A stretch of DNA of 64,000 nucleotides, taken from Streptomyces sp. 6-11-2. Lineage in GTDB: Bacteria > Actinomycetota > Actinomycetes > Streptomycetales > Streptomycetaceae. The position numbers and the translations under genes were made by a program. Where the stretch lies: assembly GCF_006540305.1 (NCBI RefSeq), contig NZ_BJOR01000001.1, positions 5,022,001-5,086,000 on the forward strand, written 5' to 3'. The notes beneath the pieces are model-generated. The model saw only the letters and a program-made list of their open reading frames with translations, made no database searches and was not told the DNA's origin. Shown one piece after another: positions 25,153-33,491 of this stretch (positions within the stretch are counted from its first letter, which is position 1; each line of letters starts with the position of its first letter).

Positions 25153-25427
25153 GCGGCGTCCGCCGAGCCCGCGGTGTCGCCACGCAGGACGGCTCGCTTG
25201 GCCTCGACCGCTGCCTGGTCGACGGGGCCGTGTTCGGCTTCTGCGTCTTCGATGAGTTCGCGTAGGCGGTCGCGCTCCAGCTGGCGCTGGATGAGGGCTT
25301 CGACGTAGGCGGACATGCCGCGCTTGCCGGTGCGTGCCTTGAGGGCAGCGATGGTGCCTTCGTGGAGGGAGACGGAGACCGGGCGGACAGGGCCTTCGCC
25401 GGGAGCGGGCTCGGGAATGGTAGCCAT
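25149..25427 (-). CDS. vapB: VapB-type antitoxin, ribbon-helix-helix
   Basis: 92 residues. The N-terminal part has the ribbon-helix-helix pattern: a beta strand VRPVSVSLHE, helix GTIAALKARTG and helix MSAYVEALIQRQLERDRLR. The acidic C-terminal half (LIEDAEAEHGPVDQ) should wrap the toxin. Order antitoxin then toxin with a 4-nt overlap is standard for vapBC. The perfect 17-bp palindrome 10 bp upstream of its start is the likely autoregulatory operator. Confidence 0.82.
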   Translation of the reverse strand: MATIPEPAPGEGPVRPVSVSLHEGTIAALKARTGKRGMSAYVEALIQRQLERDRLRELIEDAEAEHGPVDQAAVEAKRAVLRGDTAGSADAA

Positions 25428-25437
25428 AGATCCATGT

Positions 25438-25454
25438 TAACAAAACTTTTGTTA
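25438..25454 (-). promoter_or_regulatory. Operator-like palindrome of the vapBC pair
   Basis: TAACAAAA-C-TTTTGTTA is a perfect inverted repeat of 8 bp around one central base, strikingly AT-rich in this genome. It lies just upstream of the antitoxin start, where the VapBC complex usually binds to repress its own promoter. Confidence 0.7.
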
Positions 25455-25523
25455 TTGGGGTGGAGTGATTCTGTCGCGTGCCTGGAGGCAGTGGCGGGTT
25501 GCCTCGCGGGGTACGGATCCTCT

Positions 25524-25800
25524 GTGATCACCAAGCGCGACTACGCTTCCCGTGGGCTGACGCGCGAGGAACTGCTCGCGCTGCCTGCGGCCGTAGCCCT
25601 GGAGACGGCGAACCGCGCGCTGTCCGCCGACCGCACCACGGGGGTACGACCTCGCCAAGCGCGGCCGGTATCCGTGCACTGCCCTGCGTCTGGGCAACGC
25701 CGACGGGGTCGTCACCGCCGACCTGCTCAAGCTGCTCCACATCGACGTATCCGAGCGCACAGGTGTCGAAGAGCTGGCGGCCGTGACACCCGAGGCCGAA
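25524..25800 (+). pseudogene. Remnant of an excisionase/helix-turn-helix gene (xis of an integrative element)
   Basis: From GTG 25524 the frame reads ITKRDYASRGLTREELLALP and AVALETANRALSADRTTG; it then needs a shift near 25643 to continue YDLAKRGRYPCTALRLGNAD and ADLLKLLHIDV. Joined, this is the small MerR/excisionase-type DNA-binding protein that precedes the integrase in many actinomycete integrative elements. One frameshift breaks it. The integrase remnant follows directly, in the usual order. Confidence 0.65.
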
Positions 25801-25878
25801 ACGGACCGCAGCTGTACTTCGGCCCGCCCAAGGGCGGCAAGGAGCGCGACGTGCCTCTGCCGAAGGTGCTCGCGGGGC
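25801..25878 (+). pseudogene. Short remnant of a tyrosine integrase gene
   Basis: PQLYFGPPKGGKERDVPLPK is the conserved segment between boxes I and II of actinomycete tyrosine integrases, where the Lys of the beta hairpin lies. Nothing recognisable of the catalytic HxxR...Y region follows, so most of the gene is gone. From 25879 to about 26260 no gene is seen; a GACTGGCTG-TT-CAGCCGGTC hairpin lies at 26172-26191. Confidence 0.6.
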
Positions 25879-26264
25879 GTGCCGTTCTGCCGCCGGCCGG
25901 GGTTCCTCTCGGTCGCCGTTTTCTCGGGCGTCGCCGGCCTTGTCGCAGGCGACCTTGCCGTCGTCGTCGTACTCGCCGGATGTCCCAACAGTCTTGGATG
26001 GTGGGTGTGTTCGGCTTCGGCTTCCGTGTGGTTGGCTGGAAAGCGGCTACTGGTGTGCGGAGTTGATGTTTCAGGGACGTTCATTTTTGCAATTTTGACA
26101 CTTCGTCAACACATTTGGCAGCCTGTGTTTGTGCGTCAGCCCGGTTGAGGTGGTGTCAACTCCCTTATCATGACTGGCTGTTCAGCCGGTCGGTTCGCGA
26201 CGAACTTGCGTCGTTGGCGGACTGCGCAGCTAGTCAGATCTTCTCGCGCAGAAGGATGGCTAGC

Positions 26265-26303
26265 ATGAGCCAGTACCCGGTCGGAAGATCGTCGTCCTCT
26301 TGA
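26265..26303 (+). CDS. Possible 12-residue leader peptide ending in four serines
   Basis: ATG 26265, with GAAGGA about 8 nt upstream, opens MSQYPVGRSSSS and stops. The four Ser codons (TCG TCG TCC TCT) form the left arm of a hairpin followed by CCCCCTTT. It is 78 bp upstream of cvnA. The layout resembles a translated attenuator leader, but a chance frame is quite possible. Confidence 0.3.
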   Translation: MSQYPVGRSSSS

Positions 26304-26313
26304 CGACCCCCTT
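26291..26313 (+). terminator. Hairpin with C/T run, possible attenuator upstream of cvnA
   Basis: GTCGTC pairs with GACGAC around a CTCTT loop and is followed by CCCCCTTT. It lies between a possible leader peptide and cvnA, or may simply end transcription from the island side. Confidence 0.4.
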
Positions 26314-26381
26314 TCCGGCCTGCGGCCGCCGAGTGTCGGCTGCCCCGTTTCTTCTGATCTCATGGACCGAGGGACCGCGGA

Positions 26382-28172
26382 ATGTCAGTGCCTGCACCGC
26401 CCAGTCAGCACCGGTCGGCGAAGGCGCCGCACACCTCGCCGACCGCGCCCCTGGTCGTGCTGGTGGTGAGCGCCGCGGCCGGCGGTGCGGCCGTCGCCCT
26501 GGCACCGTCCGGCGCCCGCACCTGGGCGCTGACCGTGGCGGCGGTCGCCTGGGTGTGTGTCGCCGCGGTCGTCGTCGTCAGCCACCGGCTCGTCCGCCGG
26601 GCCCGGCGCACGGCCGCCGCGCAGGCCTCCGAGACCGGCCGTCTCAAGGCGCAGTCGGCGCAGTTGTCCGCGGAGACCGCGCACCTGGTCAACGTGACGC
26701 TGCCCGCCGTGGCCGAGCGGCTGCGGGACGGCACGAGCGCGGCCGACGCGGTGGGCGGCGCGACGCCGCCGTCCGACCCGCAGCTGGGCCGGATCGTGCA
26801 CACCTTCGCCGACGCCGTCGAGGAGGGCGTACAGCACGCGGCCGCCCTGGACGGCGAGCGGCGGCAGGCCCGGCACGAGCTGAACGAGGCGGCAGCCGCG
26901 CTGGAGCGGCTGGCGCAGGAGACGCTGCCCGCCGCGGTCGCCCGGCTGCGCGAGGGCCAGTCCGCCGACACGGTGCTCGCCGAACTCGACCTGCCGCGGC
27001 TGCTCATGGTCCGCACCCCGACCGAGTCGTTCATCCGCGAACTCGCCCACAGTGAGCGGCGCGCAGCCGCGGCACAGGCCGCCTCCGCCAAGGCGCTCAG
27101 CCGCGTCCAGGCCAAGTCCGTCAGCATGCTCGCCGACCTGCGGGAGATGCAGGAACGACACGGCGAGGAGGTCTTCGGCGACCTGCTGAAGCTGGACCAC
27201 AGCACCTCCCAGCTCGGCCTGATGACCGACCGGCTGGCGCTGCTCATGGGCGGCCGGTCCAGCCGCGCCTGGAACAAGCCGATCGTGATGGAGAGCATCC
27301 TGCGCGGCGCCGTCGGCCGTATCGCCGCCTACCAGCGGGTGCGCCTGCACTGCTCCACCACCGCCGCGATCTCCGGCTTCGCCGCCGAGGGCGTCATGCA
27401 CCTGCTCGCCGAGCTGATGGACAACGCCGCGAACTTCTCCCCGCCCATCGACGAAGTGCACGTCTACGTCGAGGACCGCAGCGCCGGCATGGTCGTCACC
27501 ATCGAGGACAGCGGCCTGAAGATGGCCGACGCGGCGATGCGCCGCGCCGAGGAGGCGGTGTCCGGTCACATGACCGACCTCGCCTCGCTCCAGGGCACCC
27601 GGCTCGGCCTCGCCGTGGTCGGACGGCTCGCGGGGAAGTACGGCATCAGCGTCAACTACCGCCCCTCGTCGCGCGGCGGCACCGGCGTCGTCGTCCTGCT
27701 GCCGCCGCAACTGCTCGCCCAGCAGCGCGAGTCGGTGTCGCGTGAGGCGACCGGCCGCCCCGCCGCGGGCACCGCGCCCACGCCGGGCCCCGCCCCGGCC
27801 GTGGCACCCGCCCCGGCCCTGGTGCCCGAGGCCACCTCGCGTCCCGACGCCCCGGAGCGGTCCGCCGCCCGGCCGGAGCCGCCCGAACAGGGGCAGCCCC
27901 GAAGCGCCACCGACTCCACGCTGAACGGCCTGCCCGTCCGCGCCCCCGGCCGCACCATGGCCGAGGCGGAACGGGAGCGCGAGCAGCGCCGGTCGGCGTC
28001 CGACGCGGCATCCGGGGCGGCGTCCGAGGCAGCGGACGGAGCCGGCCCGGAGCAGCGTCCGGCACGCGACGCCGGTTCACGGTTCGGCGCCTTCCACCGC
28101 GGGCGCCGGTCCGCGGGCGGCACCGCCGGACCGGATGCCCGGCCCGGGTCCGCGCCGCCGGCCGCCCCGTAG
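26382..28172 (+). CDS. cvnA: Conservon sensor-like histidine kinase (CvnA)
   Basis: 596 residues, ATG 26382 with GAGGGA upstream. Two membrane helices (about 25-70) with a very short loop precede a long cytoplasmic coiled-coil region (about 80-260). An ATPase domain follows: HLLAELMDNAANFSPP (N box), VVTIEDSGLKM (G1), GTRLGLAVVGRLA (G2). A disordered Pro/Ala/Glu tail runs from about 450. CvnA proteins lack an ordinary phospho-acceptor His box and are thought to relay signals to the CvnB-C-D complex on the inner membrane face. It is the first gene of a tight five-gene operon. Confidence 0.92.
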   Translation: MSVPAPPSQHRSAKAPHTSPTAPLVVLVVSAAAGGAAVALAPSGARTWALTVAAVAWVCVAAVVVVSHRLVRRARRTAAAQASETGRLKAQSAQLSAETAHLVNVTLPAVAERLRDGTSAADAVGGATPPSDPQLGRIVHTFADAVEEGVQHAAALDGERRQARHELNEAAAALERLAQETLPAAVARLREGQSADTVLAELDLPRLLMVRTPTESFIRELAHSERRAAAAQAASAKALSRVQAKSVSMLADLREMQERHGEEVFGDLLKLDHSTSQLGLMTDRLALLMGGRSSRAWNKPIVMESILRGAVGRIAAYQRVRLHCSTTAAISGFAAEGVMHLLAELMDNAANFSPPIDEVHVYVEDRSAGMVVTIEDSGLKMADAAMRRAEEAVSGHMTDLASLQGTRLGLAVVGRLAGKYGISVNYRPSSRGGTGVVVLLPPQLLAQQRESVSREATGRPAAGTAPTPGPAPAVAPAPALVPEATSRPDAPERSAARPEPPEQGQPRSATDSTLNGLPVRAPGRTMAEAEREREQRRSASDAASGAASEAADGAGPEQRPARDAGSRFGAFHRGRRSAGGTAGPDARPGSAPPAAP

Positions 28173-28250
28173 CCGCCCCTTTCCCGTACGGCGCCCGGGG
28201 CGTCGGCGCCCACTTCCCGCTCGCATTCCTGAGATTGGAGGAACGGGCCG

Positions 28251-28709
28251 GTGACCGGTCAACCGGGCACCACCGTCCCATCACCCATCATGCAGACCAC
28301 CGACAACAGCCTCACCTGGCTCCTCAAGAGCCTCCTGGAGCGCACCCGTGGCACCCGGCACGCTCTCGCCCTGTCCCGCGACGGCCTGAAGCTCTGCTGG
28401 ACCGAACACCTGACACTCGACCAGGCCGACCAACTCGCCGCCATCTGCTCCGGCATCCAGGCCCTCGCCCAAGGCGCGTCCATGGAGTTCGGCGACGGCA
28501 CCGGCGGCGTCCGGCAGTCCATGACCGAGTTCCACGGCGGCCTGCTGTTCATAGTGGAGGCCGGAGAGGGAGCGCATCTGGCCGTCCTCGCCGAGGAGGA
28601 CGCCGACCCCGGCGTGGTGGGCCACCAGATGTCGGAGCTGGTGGAGCAGATCGGCGAGCACCTGCGCGCCGAGCCCCGAGAGCCCGTTCCGGGAAGTGCC
28701 GCGTCGTGA
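28251..28709 (+). CDS. cvnB: Conservon roadblock/LC7 protein (CvnB)
   Basis: 152 residues, GTG 28251 with GGAGG about 8 nt upstream. The roadblock/LC7 fold spans about 18-125: SLTWLLKSLLERTRGTRHAL, LALSRDGLKLCW, DQADQLAAICSGIQALA and a final LVEQIGEHLR helix. In cvn9 (rar) of S. griseus and S. coelicolor the homologue regulates the CvnD GTPase and interacts with CvnA. It ends in TGA overlapping the CvnC start. Confidence 0.92.
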   Translation: MTGQPGTTVPSPIMQTTDNSLTWLLKSLLERTRGTRHALALSRDGLKLCWTEHLTLDQADQLAAICSGIQALAQGASMEFGDGTGGVRQSMTEFHGGLLFIVEAGEGAHLAVLAEEDADPGVVGHQMSELVEQIGEHLRAEPREPVPGSAAS

Positions 28710-29062
28710 TGCGCAAGCCCGTGGACACCGGTGACCCCGACCGGCTCTACACGGTCACGGCCGGCCGGAGCCGCGCCGACGAGTCCTTCGACCTGGTCAC
28801 CCTCATCGTCAGCGAGTGCCGGCCCACCGCGGGAATGCAGTCGGAGCACGCCCGGATCCTGGAGCTGTGCCAACACCCCACGGCCGTCGTCGAGATCGCC
28901 GCGGAGCTGAAGCTGCCGATCACGGTGGTGCGGATCCTGCTCGGCGACCTGCTCGACACGGGCCGCATCACCGCCCGCCACCCGCGTGCGGCGCGGTCCG
29001 TCGCCTCCCTCCCCGATTCCGCCCTTCTCAAGGAGGTGCTCCATGGGCTCCGCAACCTCTGA
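28709..29062 (+). CDS. cvnC: Conservon DUF742 protein (CvnC)
   Basis: 117 residues from ATG 28709, overlapping the cvnB stop as TGATG; GTG 28706 directly before it is an alternative. DUF742 features are visible: DRLYTVTAGRSR near the start, then a winged helix-turn-helix-like part (QHPTAVVEIAAELKLPITV; LLGDLLDTGRITAR). The domain is thought to be a protein-protein adaptor rather than a DNA binder. Its end overlaps cvnD by 20 nt. Confidence 0.9.
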   Translation: MRKPVDTGDPDRLYTVTAGRSRADESFDLVTLIVSECRPTAGMQSEHARILELCQHPTAVVEIAAELKLPITVVRILLGDLLDTGRITARHPRAARSVASLPDSALLKEVLHGLRNL

Positions 29063-29660
29063 GCTGCCCTCCCACCGCACGCCACTGGACGACGCGGCGG
29101 AGACCGGCCTGAAGATCGTCATCGTGGGCGGTTTCGGTGTCGGCAAGACGACCCTGGTCCGCTCGGTGAGCGAGATCCGGCCGCTGAACACCGAGGAGGT
29201 GATGACGCAGGCCGGCGTGGGCGTCGACGAGACCAGCGCGGTCGCGACGAAGACGACCACGACGGTGGCGTTCGACTTCGGGCGGATCAGCCTCAACGAG
29301 CGGATGGTGCTGTACCTGTTCGGCGCGCCGGGCCAGGAGCGCTTCTGGTTCCTCTGGGACAGGCTGTTCTCCGGGACGCTGGGCGCCGTGGTGCTCGTGG
29401 ACACGCGCCGGATGAACGACTCCTGGTACGCGATCGACCGGCTGGAGCACCACAGGACGCCGTTCGTGGTGGCCGTCAACCGGTTCGACGACGACACCAA
29501 CCGGTACTCCCTGGAAGAGATCCGCCAGGCGCTCGCGCTGCCCGAGCACGTGCCGATGCTCGACTGCGACGCGCGGGTCCGGCAGTCCGGCAAGGATGTG
29601 CTGGTCACCCTCGTGGACCACCTGTACGAACTGGCCATGGCCCAGGAGGCGACACCGTGA
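29043..29660 (+). CDS. cvnD: Conservon small GTPase (CvnD)
   Basis: 205 residues, ATG 29043 with a perfect AAGGAGG. G1 is GGFGVGKTT (about 29-37), the switch II region is LFGAPGQERFW, and G4 is NRFD (NKxD-type). The family is the bacterial MglA/Ras-like ATP/GTP-binding group, in which the G3 Asp is replaced as here. It should cycle between GDP and GTP under CvnB/CvnC control and pass the signal to targets that govern development or secondary metabolism. The next gene, a P450, overlaps by 4 nt. Confidence 0.93.
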   Translation: MGSATSELPSHRTPLDDAAETGLKIVIVGGFGVGKTTLVRSVSEIRPLNTEEVMTQAGVGVDETSAVATKTTTTVAFDFGRISLNERMVLYLFGAPGQERFWFLWDRLFSGTLGAVVLVDTRRMNDSWYAIDRLEHHRTPFVVAVNRFDDDTNRYSLEEIRQALALPEHVPMLDCDARVRQSGKDVLVTLVDHLYELAMAQEATP

Positions 29661-30916
29661 CCGACCCCTCTTCCGCGCAACCGGCTCCGCCGGGCTGCCC
29701 CGCCCACCACGCCGACGCGGTGCGCCTGGGAGGCCTCGAGTACCAGCAGACCCCGTCGCAGCTGTACCGCGCGCTGCGCCGCGAGCACGGCGCGGTCGCG
29801 CCGGTGCTGCTCGACGGGGACATCCCGGCCTGGCTGGTGCTCGGCTACTCCGAGGTCACCTACGTGACCAGCCACGACGAGCTGTTCGCACGGGACTCCC
29901 GGCGCTGGAACCAGTGGGAGAACATCCCGGCGGACTGGCCGCTGATGCCGTACGTCGGATACCAGCCGTCGGTGCTGTTCACCGAGGGCGACGAGCACCG
30001 GCGGCGGGCCGGGGTGATCACGGAGGCGCTGGAGGGCGTCGACCAGTTCGAGCTGGCCCGCAACTGCCAGTTGATCGCCGACCGGCTCATCGCCGACTTC
30101 GCGGGCAGCGGCCAGGCGGAGCTGATGACCGGTTACGCGCACGCCCTGCCGATGCGGGCCGTGGTGCAGATGTGCGGGATGCCGACCTCGGGTGAGGACA
30201 CCCGGCAGCTCGTCGAGGACCTGCGGATCTCGCTGGACGCCGCGGAGGGCGACGATCCGGTGGCGGCGTACGGGCGCGTGGGCGAGCGGCTGCGGCAGCT
30301 GGTGAAGGACAAGCGGGTCAGCCCCGGTCCGGACGTCACCTCGCGCATGCTGCTGCATCCGGCGGGGCTGACGGACGAGGAGATCGTCCAGGACCTGATC
30401 TCGGTGATCGCCGCGGCGCAGCAGCCGACGGCGAACTGGATCTGCAACACGCTCAGGCTGCTGCTGACGGACGAGCGGTTCGCCGTGAACGTGTCGGGCG
30501 GCCGGCTCAGCGTGGGCGAGGCGCTCAACGAGGCGCTGTGGCTGGACACGCCGACGCAGAACTTCATCGGGCGCTGGGCCGTTCGGGACACCCAACTGGG
30601 CGGGCGGCAGATCCGGGCGGGCGACTGCCTGGTGCTGGGGCTGGCCGCGGCCAACACCGATCCGCAGATCTGGCCCGATTCGCACGTGGGCGCGGAGAAC
30701 GCCGCGCACCTGTCGTTCAGCAACGGCGAGCACCGCTGTCCCTATCCGGCACCGCTGCTGGCGGACGTGATGGCGCGGACGGCGGTCGAGACGCTGCTGG
30801 AGCGCCTGCCCGACCTGGTGCTGTCGGTGGAGCCCGAGGAGCTGTCCTGGCGCCCGTCGATCTGGATGCGGGGGCTGACGGCGCTGCCGGTGCAGTTCAC
30901 ACCGGTGGTGCACTAG
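29657..30916 (+). CDS. Conservon-linked cytochrome P450, CYP157-like, without ExxR
   Basis: 419 residues; GTG 29657 overlaps the cvnD stop (GTGA), AGGAGG upstream. The haem-thiolate loop is FSNGEHRCPYP, with the proximal Cys present but the usual final Gly replaced. The K-helix motif ExxR reads EALW, so the normally invariant Arg is missing. The I-helix AAAQQPTAN also lacks the usual acid-Thr pair (AGxET). Loss of ExxR is a known trait of the CYP157 family, which is found in conservon operons. Its activity and substrate are unknown; it may be a haem-based part of the signalling complex rather than an ordinary monooxygenase. Confidence 0.88.
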   Translation: MTDPSSAQPAPPGCPAHHADAVRLGGLEYQQTPSQLYRALRREHGAVAPVLLDGDIPAWLVLGYSEVTYVTSHDELFARDSRRWNQWENIPADWPLMPYVGYQPSVLFTEGDEHRRRAGVITEALEGVDQFELARNCQLIADRLIADFAGSGQAELMTGYAHALPMRAVVQMCGMPTSGEDTRQLVEDLRISLDAAEGDDPVAAYGRVGERLRQLVKDKRVSPGPDVTSRMLLHPAGLTDEEIVQDLISVIAAAQQPTANWICNTLRLLLTDERFAVNVSGGRLSVGEALNEALWLDTPTQNFIGRWAVRDTQLGGRQIRAGDCLVLGLAAANTDPQIWPDSHVGAENAAHLSFSNGEHRCPYPAPLLADVMARTAVETLLERLPDLVLSVEPEELSWRPSIWMRGLTALPVQFTPVVH

Positions 30917-31053
30917 GGCGGCCGCCTGGCGGTGGTGCTACAGGGCGGGCGCCCGACAGCGTGGTGGACGGCGCCTGGTGACGCGGCGGCGCGGGCGGGC
31001 ACATGGGCCCCTGGGTGGGGCCCATCACCTCGGCGGTGGTGCCGGTCGGGCGG

Positions 31054-32280
31054 TCAGGCCGTCACGGGCGTGAACCGCACCGGCAGGCGCTGCGGGCCGC
31101 GGGTGAAGACGCCCTCCTCCACCGGGTCGAAGCCGTCGGCCAGGCGCATGTCGGGCATGGCGTCCAGCAGTTGGCCGACGCCGATCTCGACCTCCGCCTT
31201 GGCGAGCAGCGCGCCCACGCAGAAGTGCCGGCCGAGCGCGAAGGCGAGGTGGTCGGCGGCGGCGGAGAAGGCGGTCGTGGTGGTGAGGTCGTCGCGGAAG
31301 ATGTCGAAACGGTCGGGGTCGTGGTAGCGGCTCTCGTCGCGGTTGGCGGCGCCTATCAGGCAGGTGACGGTGACGCCCGCGGGTATGGTCCCGCCGCTGA
31401 GCTTCACCTCGGTCGCGGACTGCCGCATGATCATGTGGACGGGCGGGGTGTAGCGCAGGGTCTCGGCGAAGGCCCGCGGGATCAGGTCGCGGTCCGCGCG
31501 GACCGCGGCGAGCTGGTCGGGGTGGAGCAGCAGGTTCGCGAAGATGCTGGCGATCGCCTTGTCGGTGGTCTCGCCGCCCGCGGCGAGCAGCAGGCTGCAG
31601 AACGCCTTGATGTCCTCGTCGCTCATCCGCACGCCGTCGACCTCGGCGGCGCACAGCGTGGACAGCAGGTCGTCGCCCAGGTTCTCACGGCGTTCGCGGA
31701 TGATCGGCAGCATGTACTCGGCGAACTCGACACGGGTCCGCTCGCCCGCGGCGGCTACCTCGGGGTCGCCCGAGAGGTTGCCGAGGAAGGCGATGACGGA
31801 CGTGTACCAGCGGTGGAAGCGCGCGTGGTCGGCCTTGTCGAGGCCCAGCATGTCGGCGATCACGTTGACCGGGAAGCGGGTGGCGTAGTCGTTGACCAGG
31901 TCGGCGGAGCCGGAGTTCCGGAAGGCGTCGATCAGTTCGCGCGAGTTGCGCTCGATGACGGGCAGGAACTTCTCCTGGAGGTCGGCGCCGCGGAAGGCTG
32001 GAGCCACGAGGGCGCGGCGCACGGCGTGCTCACGACCGCTGAGCTGGAGGATCGTCTTGCCGTGCACGGGCTCGATCTGCCAGTCGTAGTTGTCGGTGGT
32101 GAACTCGCCGCTCTTGTCCTTGAAGACGCGCTCGACGTCCTCGTAGCGCGAGATGATGTAACTCTGCGTGGCCTCGTGCCAGATGAGGGGCGCGGTGTCG
32201 CGCATCAGACGGTACGCCGGGTAGGGGTCAGCGGCGAACTCGGGCGAGAGGATGTCGGGCACCTGCTGCGCGGTGGACAT
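31054..32280 (-). CDS. Cytochrome P450, complete motif set
   Basis: 408 residues. I-helix LLLAAGGETTDKA, K-helix ExxR as ETLR, and haem loop FALGRHFCVGALLA are all intact, so unlike its neighbour it looks catalytically normal. It converges on the conservon P450 with 137 bp between the two stops. Redox partners are not encoded nearby. No biosynthetic cluster surrounds it, so the substrate is open; a P450 often sits next to CYP157 genes in Streptomyces conservons, which suggests a functional pair even though this one is on the other strand. Confidence 0.9.
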   Translation of the reverse strand: MSTAQQVPDILSPEFAADPYPAYRLMRDTAPLIWHEATQSYIISRYEDVERVFKDKSGEFTTDNYDWQIEPVHGKTILQLSGREHAVRRALVAPAFRGADLQEKFLPVIERNSRELIDAFRNSGSADLVNDYATRFPVNVIADMLGLDKADHARFHRWYTSVIAFLGNLSGDPEVAAAGERTRVEFAEYMLPIIRERRENLGDDLLSTLCAAEVDGVRMSDEDIKAFCSLLLAAGGETTDKAIASIFANLLLHPDQLAAVRADRDLIPRAFAETLRYTPPVHMIMRQSATEVKLSGGTIPAGVTVTCLIGAANRDESRYHDPDRFDIFRDDLTTTTAFSAAADHLAFALGRHFCVGALLAKAEVEIGVGQLLDAMPDMRLADGFDPVEEGVFTRGPQRLPVRFTPVTA

Positions 32281-32603
32281 GGGGCTCCCTCAAAGTCAGT
32301 GACTGGCTTACGCCACAAGGTAATTGATGAACCATCAACCAAGACAGCCCCCACCGTCTCACCGGCCGCCCCATCAACACCCGTTGGCCGAAAACCATGC
32401 CGTGAACTTGGCCGAAGTGGCCAGGTCGTGGCGTTACGGCAGCTCGACGGGGCCGTACGGGGCGACGGACCGCCGGGTCCGCAACACCCAGTACCGGTCT
32501 CCGTACGACCAGTGCCACCATGCGGTCGGGTGGTTGACCAGCCCGGCCGCGGACAGCGCGGCACCGAGGACGGCCCGGTTCGTCCTGGCCGGGACGCAGC
32601 TTC
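32281..32603. other. Intergenic region upstream of the P450 gene
   Basis: The region holds the P450 promoter and the downstream end of ureD. It contains a short palindrome (TTGATG-AAC-CATCAA at 32324-32338). No gene is supported. Confidence 0.5.
32324..32338 (-). promoter_or_regulatory. Operator-like palindrome upstream of the P450 gene
   Basis: Two 6-bp arms, TTGATG and CATCAA, flank a 3-bp centre about 45 bp upstream of the P450 start codon. Position and symmetry fit a repressor site; no cognate regulator gene is adjacent. Confidence 0.35.
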
Positions 32604-33491
32604 TCAATTGCCGGACGTCACACGGCCTTTGGACGTGAGGGTTTCGGCCGGTTCGGGAGGCCCGCTGCCGCGCTGTATGGCGCAGTCGGCCGGCGGGCCG
32701 GTCATGCCCCGGTCGAGGTGCCGGCGCAGGGTGAGGGCGTCGTCCGCCAGGACGGTGAGCAGGGTGGCGGTGGGGGTGAGGCGCATGACGGCCGCGTCGG
32801 CGTCGGCGTCGGTGGGGGTGGGGGTGAGGGTGGGGCTGGAATTCGGGCGGGTGTCGGGCGGACTGTCGGGGGCGATGACGAGCAGGGTGCCCAGGGCTCG
32901 GTGGCCGCCGGTCACGGCTGGGCCGTGCCAGCCCGGGACGTCGGGGCCGACGGCGAATTCCTGGTCGTGGAGGGGACGGCCGGCGAGGGTCACCCGGAGG
33001 CGCTGGTGGACCGTGCCCGGGGTTTCGTTGTGGCGGCCCAGGAGCAGTTCCTCGCGGGCGAGCAGGCGGGCCCCCGGCTCCAGGTCGATGCGCGTCGTGG
33101 CGTGGTGGTCGCAGCGGCCGGCGGCGATGACCGGTTCGGGCAGCCAGACCAGGGTGCCGGCCGGCGCGACCCGCAGGTGGGTCTCGGTGCGTGAGGGACG
33201 GCCGTGCGGCCCCGGCAGCACCAGGGTCGCCGCCACGCTGCGTACGACGAGCGCCGCGCCCGCCGCGACCTCGACGTCCAGCCGTAGGTGGTCCCCGCCG
33301 ATCGGGCCCGCGGCCGCGGCGGCCAGCGCCACGTGGGCGGCGCCGTGCGGGTTCCACCGGCCCGTCGGCTCGACGGCGGCGGTGGGGCGCAGGACCAGTG
33401 GCGCGTCGGAGCGGAGCCGGCTGATCCGGGTCCTGACCCGGCCGGACCGGTCCCGGTCCGCCGTCACCTCGAGGCGGGCGTGGGCGCGCAT
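32604..33491 (-). CDS. ureD: Urease accessory protein UreD (UreH)
   Basis: 295 residues from ATG 33491, which shares its A with the ureG stop (TGATG). UreD features: LEVTADRDRSGRVRTRISRL at the start, HGAAHVALAAAAAGPIGGD, and LRVAPAGTLVWLPEPVIAAG. A Thr/Pro/Asp-rich insertion (PTLTPTPTDADADA) lies before the C-terminal part. UreD binds urease apoenzyme and, with UreF and UreG, opens the path for nickel. It is the last gene of the ure operon. Confidence 0.9.
   Translation of the reverse strand: MRAHARLEVTADRDRSGRVRTRISRLRSDAPLVLRPTAAVEPTGRWNPHGAAHVALAAAAAGPIGGDHLRLDVEVAAGAALVVRSVAATLVLPGPHGRPSRTETHLRVAPAGTLVWLPEPVIAAGRCDHHATTRIDLEPGARLLAREELLLGRHNETPGTVHQRLRVTLAGRPLHDQEFAVGPDVPGWHGPAVTGGHRALGTLLVIAPDSPPDTRPNSSPTLTPTPTDADADAAVMRLTPTATLLTVLADDALTLRRHLDRGMTGPPADCAIQRGSGPPEPAETLTSKGRVTSGN

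Noticed and set aside
26115..26303. A 62-codon frame before cvnA
   Set aside because: Only its last 13 codons have a plausible ribosome site; the upstream part crosses hairpins and has poor codon use.
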